DNA of 39,756 nt, taken from assembly GCA_003576535.1 (NCBI GenBank), contig QXCQ01000018.1, positions 87,904 to 127,659 on the forward strand, given 5' to 3'. The stretch is from Nakamurella silvestris (GTDB taxonomy: Bacteria; Actinomycetota; Actinomycetes; Mycobacteriales; Nakamurellaceae). Below, one piece after another: positions 22,379 to 29,600 of the stretch. The translations under genes and the position numbers were made by a program. Below the pieces are notes generated by a model. That model was not told the DNA's origin. It saw only the letters and a program-made list of their open reading frames with translations, and did not search any database. Each line of letters starts with the position of its first letter. Within the stretch, counting starts at the first letter, position 1.

Positions 22379-23905
22379 CTACCGGCCGATCGCGCTGTTC
22401 ACCTCGGCGGCCACGGCCTGATGCGCGGCGCTGTTGACGGTCGAGATGTCCGGGACCTTCATCCGACCCAGGGCGGCGCGCAGGGACATGACCTGTACCG
22501 CCGCGTCGGTGAGTCGTGCACCGTCCAGGGAGCCGTCGGCGACGGCGGCGACGATACCGTCACGCGCGGCGGTCGGGTCGGCGGGCATCAGCACCAGGTC
22601 CTCGCCGGCGGCCAAGGCACGCCAGGCGGCCTCGCCCGAGTCGTAGTTGTCGACGATCGGGGCCATCTCGAAGGAGTCGGTCACCGACACCCCGGCGAAA
22701 CCGAGCCCGGTGCAGCCGTCGGCACCCTTGCCGCGCAACAGGTCCGAGACCATGACGGAGGACATGCTGGCCGGGGTCTCGGTGGCTCCGACGGCGGGCA
22801 TCAGGACATGTCCGGTCATCGCCAGCGCCGCACCGGCTTTCACCCCGGCGCGGATCGGGACCGAGTCCCCGTCGTTCCACTGGGCGCAGCTCAGGTCCAG
22901 GGTCGGCAGCGCCTCGTGGGTGTCGGTGGCGATGCCGCCGATCCCCGGGAAGTGTTTGAGAGTGGCTGCCACACCGGCGCTCTGGTAACCCTCGACCGCG
23001 GCCGCGACCATCTTGCCGGTCAACGACGGGTCGCTGCCGTAGGACCGGTCCCCGATGGCCGAGCTGCCGTCATGGGCGGCGGCGTCATCGTTGAGCAGAT
23101 CGGACACCGGGGCGAAGTCGACATTGATGCCGACGGCCAGCATCTCCGAGCCGGCGACGGCAGAGGCCTTGCGCACCATGGCGACCGCCGTCGCGGGGTC
23201 GGCTCCGGTGTAGTCGAAGGCTGCCGGGAACCGGGTGAAACCGTTCTTCAACCGGGTGACCACGCCGAACTCCTGGTCGGTGCCGATCAGCAGCGGGAAA
23301 CCCGACATCGTCGGGTCCACCTGATCGCGCAGGCCCGCGGTCAGCGCCGCGACCTCCGCCGGCTCGCCATTGGTGGTGCCGTCGAGGATCCCGTTGGAGC
23401 CCATCAGGATCACGCCGCCGAGCCCCAGGTCGGCGACATCGGAGGTGCCGATCACCTTGCCGGAGTTGCCCATCAGGACGGTGCCCGCACGCTGGGCGAC
23501 CGTCATCTTCTTGACGGCGGCTACGGCGCGGGCCCGGTCCTCGGCGGTGACGGAGAGCCCGTCGACCGGTGCCGGATCGGGTGTGGAGGCAGGGGCCGAC
23601 GCGGTGGTGGAACTGCTCGGCGGCGCACTGCCGGAGCCCGCTGCACCGCTGGACGAGGATGTGCTGCCGGAAGATCCGGAAGAGGGTGCGCTGCCCGAAC
23701 TCGTTGCGGCGCTGCTCCCGGAGGTGGTCGGGGACACCGGCGGCACGATCACCTGCATCCCACGGCTGGTGGGGGCCGGGGTCGAGACCGAGGTGCCGGT
23801 CGCGGAGTTCTCACGAGCAGGCAGGGAGCACCCGGCCGCGAGCAGAACCGCCGCAGCGGCGGTCACCGAGGTGATCCGCCGCCGCAGGGTGGTGTGGCTG
23901 TTCAT
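22379..23905 (-). CDS. GH3 beta-N-acetylhexosaminidase-like lipoprotein (NagZ type)
   Basis: A 508-aa exported glycoside hydrolase that probably removes terminal N-acetylglucosamine from cell-wall fragments. The signal peptide ends in lipobox LAAGC (Cys26). Residues ~30-112 form a Ser/Pro/Thr/Ala linker, then a GH3 TIM-barrel domain. The NagZ-type loop is KHFPGIGGIATDTH (317-330), with the Asp328-Thr-His330 general acid/base dyad; the usual second His of KHFPGHG is Ile here. The nucleophile is Asp410 in VTDSFEM. There is no C-terminal second GH3 domain, as in NagZ. The extracytoplasmic location fits Gram-positive relatives, unlike cytoplasmic E. coli NagZ. A weak GGAAGG lies 9 bases before the ATG. 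Confidence 0.88.
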   Translation of the reverse strand: MNSHTTLRRRITSVTAAAAVLLAAGCSLPARENSATGTSVSTPAPTSRGMQVIVPPVSPTTSGSSAATSSGSAPSSGSSGSTSSSSGAAGSGSAPPSSSTTASAPASTPDPAPVDGLSVTAEDRARAVAAVKKMTVAQRAGTVLMGNSGKVIGTSDVADLGLGGVILMGSNGILDGTTNGEPAEVAALTAGLRDQVDPTMSGFPLLIGTDQEFGVVTRLKNGFTRFPAAFDYTGADPATAVAMVRKASAVAGSEMLAVGINVDFAPVSDLLNDDAAAHDGSSAIGDRSYGSDPSLTGKMVAAAVEGYQSAGVAATLKHFPGIGGIATDTHEALPTLDLSCAQWNDGDSVPIRAGVKAGAALAMTGHVLMPAVGATETPASMSSVMVSDLLRGKGADGCTGLGFAGVSVTDSFEMAPIVDNYDSGEAAWRALAAGEDLVLMPADPTAARDGIVAAVADGSLDGARLTDAAVQVMSLRAALGRMKVPDISTVNSAAHQAVAAEVNSAIGR

Positions 23906-23995
23906 GTTCTCAGGCCTTCCGGGTGGGTGACCAACCGGTGAAGTGGTTGTGTCCGTGCACCGTTCGAAGACGCCGCGGCCGTGGAAGGGGTTGCC

Positions 23996-25546
23996 TCAGC
24001 CGTTGGCGATCTTCTTGATCAGCGGGTTGCCGGGGGTGATGACGCTGGTGGTGGCGTTGATGTTGGCCTGCTTCATCAGCAGCTGAACATCGCGGCGCTG
24101 TTCCGGCAGCATCATGGTGATGACGGTCCCACCGGCACCGGCCCGGGCGGTACGGCCCGAACGGTGCAGGTACGCCTTGTGCTCGGACGGCGGATCGAGG
24201 TGGACCACCAGTTCGATGTCGTCGACGTGGATGCCACGTGCGGCGATGTCGGTGGCCACCAGCACCTTCGCCTGGCCGGAGGAGAAGGCGGCGAGGTTGC
24301 GCTCGCGGGCGTTCTGGGACAGGTTGCCGTGCAGGTCGACCGCCGGGACCCCGGACTCGGAGAGCTGCTTGGCCCACTTCTTCGCGGAGTGCTTGGTGCG
24401 GGTGAAGAACAGGCGGCGGGCACCGGAGTTGGCCAGCTCGCGGACGATCTGGGACCGGTCGTCCTTCGCCACGGCGAAGACGTGGTGGTCCATGGTCTCG
24501 ACCTTGGAGGTCTCGCCGTCGACGGCGTGCACCGCCGGGTTGTTCAGGAAATCCTTGACCAGGACCGAGATCCCGTTGTCCAGGGTGGCCGAGAACAGCA
24601 GCCGCTGGCTGCCGGTCGGGGTGAGCCGGAGCAACCGACGGACGGCCGGGAGGAATCCGAGATCGGCCATGTGGTCGGCCTCGTCGAGGACGGTGACCTC
24701 GATGTCGGACAGGTCGACGTGCTTCTGCGCGATCAGGTCCTCCAGGCGTCCCGGGCACGCGATGACGATGTCGACACCCTGGCGCATGGTGGAGGTCTGG
24801 GTTCCGTACCCGACGCCGCCGAAGACCACCAGGGTCTTCATGTTGGCGGCCTTGGCGATCGGGGCGATGGTCCGCTCGACCTGCAGGGCGAGTTCGCGGG
24901 TCGGCACCAGCACGAGGCCACGCGGGAAGTGCGGACGACGACGCCCACCCATCAGCCGGGCAACGAGTGGGATGGCGAAGGCGATGGTCTTGCCGGAGCC
25001 GGTACGTCCGCGTCCGAGGACGTCCCGACCGGTCAGGGTGGTCGGAACGGTGGCCGACTGGATCGGGAACGGGCTGGGCGCGCCGAGGGCGGTCAATGCC
25101 GGGATCAGGGCTGCGGGCACACCGAGCTCGGCGAAGCTGCGGCTGTCGTCGGCCGGGGCGAGCTGCTCGCTGGCGAAGATCGACGGCGCGTTGGTCGGCT
25201 GGGACGCGCGGGGGGCGCTGTTCTGCCGGGGTGCGCGGGCCTCGCCGGCCGGGCGCGGCGTGCGGGCCGGGCGGTCGGTACGGGGCTGGCGGTCGGTGCG
25301 GGGCTGGCCCTCGCCGCGCGGGGTGCGGGCCGGGCGCTCACCACGGACCGGACGGGCGGTGCCGTCCAGGCGGGGGGAGCCGTCGTTGCGGGCCGGGCGG
25401 TCGGTCCGGGCATTGCGGGCGGCAGCGTTCTGCTGTCCGGTGCGCTCGCCGTTGCTGCGGTTACCGGTGGCCGAGCGACCCTGGGCAGCGCGCGGTGCGC
25501 CGCCCCGGCCGTCACTGGAGCGCGCGGGGGTACGAGAGGAGGTCAT
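23996..25546 (-). CDS. DEAD-box RNA helicase (RhlE/CshA-like)
   Basis: A 516-aa ATP-dependent RNA helicase for RNA unwinding in ribosome assembly or mRNA turnover. Residues 1-125 are an Arg/Pro/Ala/Thr-rich, disordered extension with many RPAR and PRTDR repeats. Next come the Q motif (FAELGVPAALIPALTALG...FPIQ), Walker A GRTGSGKT, PTRELALQ, the DEAD box (VLDEADHMADLGF), SAT in LFSATL, and the C-terminal RecA lobe with TDIAARGIH and HRSGRTARAG. The basic tail is usually C-terminal in relatives; here the arginine-rich part is N-terminal. AAGGACC lies 11 bases before the ATG. The mRNA probably has a ~245-base leader, suggesting control by cold or by its own product as known for such helicases. 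Confidence 0.94.
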   Translation of the reverse strand: MTSSRTPARSSDGRGGAPRAAQGRSATGNRSNGERTGQQNAAARNARTDRPARNDGSPRLDGTARPVRGERPARTPRGEGQPRTDRQPRTDRPARTPRPAGEARAPRQNSAPRASQPTNAPSIFASEQLAPADDSRSFAELGVPAALIPALTALGAPSPFPIQSATVPTTLTGRDVLGRGRTGSGKTIAFAIPLVARLMGGRRRPHFPRGLVLVPTRELALQVERTIAPIAKAANMKTLVVFGGVGYGTQTSTMRQGVDIVIACPGRLEDLIAQKHVDLSDIEVTVLDEADHMADLGFLPAVRRLLRLTPTGSQRLLFSATLDNGISVLVKDFLNNPAVHAVDGETSKVETMDHHVFAVAKDDRSQIVRELANSGARRLFFTRTKHSAKKWAKQLSESGVPAVDLHGNLSQNARERNLAAFSSGQAKVLVATDIAARGIHVDDIELVVHLDPPSEHKAYLHRSGRTARAGAGGTVITMMLPEQRRDVQLLMKQANINATTSVITPGNPLIKKIANG

Positions 25547-25803
25547 GAAAGTTCAAAGGTCCTTGCTGTCAGGTGATTCCTGGTGGCCGAGGTGCTGGCC
25601 GACCGGATGACGCACGAGGCGTGATCAGAAGGAATGCGGAGTGCTTCGAACAGGGCGTGATTCCCGGGGGAACCGCGTCCGTCGCCTCCGTCAGCAACGA
25701 CCGTGCGGGCTCAGGATTGAACCGCACACATGATCGAGATTACCCGGTGCGAGCCGGGAGCGGGCCGTCGCGCGCTGAGAGATGCCGCACTACGGCCAGA
25801 TTA
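25547..25803 (-). promoter_or_regulatory. Long 5' leader and promoter of the DEAD-box helicase
   Basis: No gene is supported in this stretch. On the minus strand TAATCT (25798-25803) is a good -10 element, which would give a leader of about 245 bases with several short dyads such as CCGGGTAATC and CCCCCGGG. Long structured leaders are known for bacterial cold-shock helicases. I do not recognise a named riboswitch. Confidence 0.4.
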
Positions 25804-25804
25804 C

Positions 25805-25820
25805 TGTGGCCTAGCTCACA
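25805..25820. promoter_or_regulatory. CRP/GlxR-type binding site
   Basis: TGTGGCCTAGCTCACA fits the GlxR/CRP consensus TGTGANNTANNTCACA at every defined base except the fifth. It sits just upstream of the helicase -10 element and directly before TTGACG (25822-25827), a -35-like box for the plus-strand gene. It could therefore control both directions. Confidence 0.5.
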
Positions 25821-25827
25821 TTTGACG

Positions 25828-25908
25828 ATGGAACAGATGAAACGGGTGCATCGTTGTAAGCACTGTAATCATGTAATCAACATGGTTCTTGACATGAAAG
25901 AAGAGTGA
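25828..25908 (+). CDS. Possible 26-codon leader ORF with Cys/His cluster
   Basis: ATG at 25828 opens a 26-codon frame, with protein ending CKHCNHVINMVLDMKEE after MEQMKRVHR. It stops one base before the ATG of the next gene (TGACATG), so translation of the two could be coupled. The segment has a CxxC and three His residues, and is much more AT-rich than the surroundings. There is no ribosome-binding site. It may be a true small protein, a leader peptide, or chance. Confidence 0.25.
   Translation: MEQMKRVHRCKHCNHVINMVLDMKEE
25864..25879. repeat. Tandem octamer TGTAATCA x2
   Basis: Two exact TGTAATCA copies lie back to back in an AT-rich leader 31 bases before the ATG of the downstream gene. 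One helical-turn-scale direct repeats of this sort can be protein-binding sites. No regulator identified. Confidence 0.35.
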
Positions 25909-25909
25909 C

Positions 25910-26575
25910 ATGAAGCCACCTTTTGCCAACTGGTCCGATGACGCCGACAGCCCCCGTGGACCGGGCGGTGGCCGCGGCCGCCGCGGCGGCCCCTTCGGTG
26001 GGCCCGGCGGACCCCGTGGATTCGGCGGCCCCCGCGGTCGCGGCCCCCGGACCGCTGCCGATGTACCCGATGCCTCCGACGCAGCCGGCTGGTTCGCCGG
26101 TCGCCTGCCCGAGGGCTGGTTCGTCTCCGCTCCCGAGGTGATCGTCGATCGTGACGAGATCACGGTGATCGGAGAACTGGCCGCCGTCGACGGCGCCTTC
26201 GAGGACGCGGCCGCTCAGGCCGCCGCCGAGACCGGCCGGATCTCCCGGTTCCGTGAGGAAACCCGTGAAGCCCGTATCGACATCGCCCGCCAGGCCGAGC
26301 ACCGCTACGGTCGTGCCGTCGCCTGGGGCGCCCGCATCGGTGAGACGGGTGAGGTCTTCACCTCCCTGTCCGTACCGGTGATGACGCGCCTGCGCCAGGC
26401 CGATCGTCAGGTGCTCGACACCTTGATCGACGCCGGCGTCGCGCGGTCACGCTCCGAGGCCCTCGTCTGGGCGATCCGGCTGGTCGGCGAACACGCCGAC
26501 ACCTGGCTCGCCGAGCTCCGGGAAGCGATGGAGCAGGTCAACAAGCTCCGCGCCCAAGGGCCCGACCTGACCTGA
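25910..26575 (+). CDS. Conserved actinobacterial protein of unknown function, Gly/Arg-rich N-terminus
   Basis: A 221-aa cytoplasmic protein. I recall related actinobacterial proteins annotated only as hypothetical. Residues ~14-47 are a Gly/Arg/Pro low-complexity region (RGPGGGRGRRGG...PRGRGP). The folded part begins at AAGWFAGRLPEGWF, continues through VIVDRDEITVIGEL and RISRFREETREARIDIARQAEHRYGR, and ends with RQVLDTLIDAGVARSRSEALVWAIRLVGEHADTWL. That last part reads like a helix-rich, ribbon-helix-helix-like or other nucleic-acid-associated segment. GAAGAG (25899-25904) precedes the ATG by 5 bases. Its leader contains a CRP-type site and a tandem octamer. An RNA- or DNA-associated role is only an inference from composition. 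Confidence 0.8.
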   Translation: MKPPFANWSDDADSPRGPGGGRGRRGGPFGGPGGPRGFGGPRGRGPRTAADVPDASDAAGWFAGRLPEGWFVSAPEVIVDRDEITVIGELAAVDGAFEDAAAQAAAETGRISRFREETREARIDIARQAEHRYGRAVAWGARIGETGEVFTSLSVPVMTRLRQADRQVLDTLIDAGVARSRSEALVWAIRLVGEHADTWLAELREAMEQVNKLRAQGPDLT

Positions 26576-26593
26576 TCCGTGCCCGCAGCACCA

Positions 26594-26659
26594 CGCGTCC
26601 CGTGACGGGACGGCCCCGGGGAGCTTCCGCTCCTGCCCGGTGTCCCGTCACGGGACGCG
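26594..26659. promoter_or_regulatory. Twin 15-bp palindromes forming a large inverted repeat upstream of lhr
   Basis: GTCCCGTGACGGGAC (26597-26611) and GTCCCGTCACGGGAC (26642-26656) are each perfect palindromes about a central base. Together they form 18-bp perfect outer arms (26594-26611 with 26642-26659). The 30-base middle folds as well (CCGGG/CCCGG, GGAGC/GCTCC). The centres are 45 bp apart, and the nearer is 43 bases before the proposed lhr start. Two operators or a REP/terminator element. Confidence 0.7.
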
Positions 26660-26679
26660 CCGCTGTCGGGGGTCGGTAG

Positions 26680-26685
26680 CACAAT
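26680..26685 (+). promoter_or_regulatory. Candidate leaderless -10 element for lhr
   Basis: CACAAT ends 7 bases before the lhr ATG, the same spacing as at other starts in this window that lack a ribosome-binding site. GCAGGG lies in between and could instead act as a weak Shine-Dalgarno too close to the start. Confidence 0.35.
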
Positions 26686-26691
26686 GCAGGG

Positions 26692-29600
26692 ATGAGCCCG
26701 GCGAAGCGCGGCGGCGGTGGTCGCCCCGATGACACCAGCGGCGCTCGACGCCCCGCGGGCCCGAGTGCCGCCGAGGTCCTGTCCCGTTTCTCCCCGGTGG
26801 TGCAGGACTGGTTCACCGGCACCTTCCCCGCGCCCACGGCCGCCCAGGTGGGGGCCTGGGACGCGATCTCCCGGGGTGAGCACACCCTGGTGGTCGCCCC
26901 GACGGGCTCCGGCAAGACCCTGTCGGCCTTCCTGTCCGCCATCGACGCCCTCGCCGTCGCCCCGCCGGTCGTCGACCCGGCGAAACGGTGCCGCGTCCTC
27001 TACCTCTCCCCGCTCAAGGCCCTGGCCGTGGATGTCGAACGCAACCTGCGCTCCCCACTGGCCGGGATCGCCCTGCAGGCCCAACGACGTGGTGAGCCGC
27101 CGCCCCGGATCGAGGTGGCGGTCCGCTCCGGGGACACCTCGGTGGAGGACCGTCGGGCCTTCGGCAGATCCGGCGCCGACATCCTGATCACCACCCCGGA
27201 ATCGCTCTTCCTGCTGCTCACCAGTCGTGCCCGGGAGATGTTGTCCGGGGTCGAGACGGTGATCATCGACGAGGTGCACGCGGTGGCCGCGAGCAAACGA
27301 GGGGCGCATCTGGCCGTCTCCCTCGACCGGCTCGATGCCCTGTTGGAGCGGCCGGCCCAGCGGATCGGTCTGTCGGCCACGGTCCGCCCGCTCAGCGAGG
27401 TGGGCCGCTATCTCACCGGTGGTCGGCCGGTCACCATGGTGCAGCCGCCCGCCGAGAAGGTCTTCGACATCAGCGTCGTGGTGCCGGTGGAGGACCTGAG
27501 CAGCCTGGGGGAACCGACCGGGGACCTGTCCGGTCCGGCGGCCGGGCAGATCAGCAACTCCTCGATCTGGCCCAAGGTCGAGGAACGGATCGTCGACCTG
27601 ATCGATGCGCACCGGTCCACCATCGTGTTCGCCAACTCCCGCCGGCTGGCCGAGCGGCTGACGGCCAGGCTCAACGAGATCCACGCCGAACGGCAGGTGG
27701 ACGCCGAGCCGGTGCTCGCCGGAGTCCAGGCCGGTCCGCCGGCCCAGGTGATGGCCCAGGCCGGTGGCACCTCCGGGGCCCCTGCGGTGCTGGCCAAGGC
27801 CCACCACGGGTCGGTCTCCCGTACCCAGCGGGCGATCGTCGAGGACGAACTCAAATCCGGGCTGCTGCCGGCCGTGGTCGCCACCAGCTCCCTCGAACTG
27901 GGCATCGACATGGGGGCGGTCGACCTGGTCATCCAGGTCGAGACCCCACCGAGTGTGGCCAGCGGTGTCCAACGCATCGGCCGGGCCGGTCACCAGGTCG
28001 GAGCCGTCTCCCGCGGGGTGGTGTTCCCCAAGTTCCGCGGGGATCTGGTCGCCTCCGCCGTGGTGGCCGAGCGGATGAAGGTCGGTGCCGTCGAGGAGCT
28101 TGCCGTCCCGGCCAACCCGTTGGACGTGCTGGCCCAGCAGATCGTCGCGATGGTGGCGATGGACGACATCACCGTCACCGACCTGCACGATCTCGTACGC
28201 CGATCGGCCTCCTTCGCCGCCCTGCCCCGCCCCGTGCTGGATGCGGTGCTGGACATGTTGTCCGGCAAATACCCGAGCGAGGAGTTCGCCGAACTGCGTC
28301 CCCGGCTCGTCTGGGACCGAATGACGGACACCCTCACCGGACGTCCCGGTGCGCAACGGTTGGCGATCACCTCCGGCGGCACCATCCCGGACCGGGGGCT
28401 GTACGGGGTGTTCCTGGCCACCGGCGAGGGGCCGGGCCGCCGGGTGGGGGAGCTGGACGAGGAGATGGTCTACGAGTCCCGGGTGGGTGATGTCTTCGCC
28501 CTGGGATCCTCCTCCTGGCTGATCACCGAGATCACCCATGACCAGGTGCGGGTGCTGCCCGCTCCGGGCCGACCGGGACGGTTGCCGTTCTGGAAGGGGG
28601 ACGGTCTGGGTCGGCCGGCCGAACTCGGGCGGGCGCACGGCGCGTTCATCCGGGACATCGGCTCCACCACCGACGATCTCGCCCGGATCCGGCTCACCGA
28701 GGCCGGCTTGGATACCTGGGCTGCGGACAATCTGCTGACCTACCTGTCCGAGCAGAAGGCCGCCACGGGTGTGCTCCCGGACGATCGGACCATCGTGGTC
28801 GAGCGCTTCCGGGACGAACTCGGCGACTGGCGGGTCGTCATCCACTCGCCGTTCGGTGCGGCGGTGCACGCGCCCTGGGCGCTGGCCCTGGCCGCCCGGA
28901 TGCGGGAGCGGTTCGGGATCGACATCCAGGCCATGCACGCCGATGACGGCATCGTCCTGCGCCTGCCGGACATGGGGGAGGACACCGACACCGCCGCGAG
29001 TGCCTCGGTGGCCGAGCTCGCGGTGCTGGAATCGAGTGAGGTCGAACGGGACGTCACCGCCGAGATCGGCGGCTCCGCCCTGTTCGCCGCCCGGTTCCGG
29101 GAGTGCGCGGCCAGGGCATTGTTGTTGCCGCGCAGGCAGATCGGCAAACGGCAGCCGTTGTGGCAGCAGCGGCAGCGCTCCTCCCAGCTGCTGGAGGTGG
29201 CCTCCCGGTACCCGACCTTCCCGATCATCGCCGAGGCGGTGCGTGAGGTGCTGCAGGACGTCTACGACGTGCCGGGCCTGAAGAGCCTGATGGCCAGGAT
29301 CGCCTCCCGTGAGGTGCGGATGATCGACGTCGAGACCCCGACACCGTCCCCCTTCGCCTCCTCCCTGCTGTTCGGCTACGTCGGCCAGTTCCTCTACGAG
29401 GGGGACAGCCCGCTGGCCGAACGCCGAGCCGCCGCCCTGGCCGTCGACCCGGCCCTGCTGGCGGATCTGCTCGGCCACGGTGACGGCCTTGCCCTGCGGG
29501 ACCTGTTGGAACCGGCGGCGATCGAGCGGACCGAGGCGGAACTGCAACGGCTCGCCGTGGACCGGAAGGTGTCCTCGGCGGAGGAACTGGCCGACCTGCT

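Noticed and set aside
22346-23941. A 531-codon plus-strand frame opposite the GH3 gene, and a similar frame at 23981-25576 opposite the helicase
   Set aside because: Both lie antisense to genes with complete catalytic motifs, have no ribosome-binding site and show low-complexity composition.
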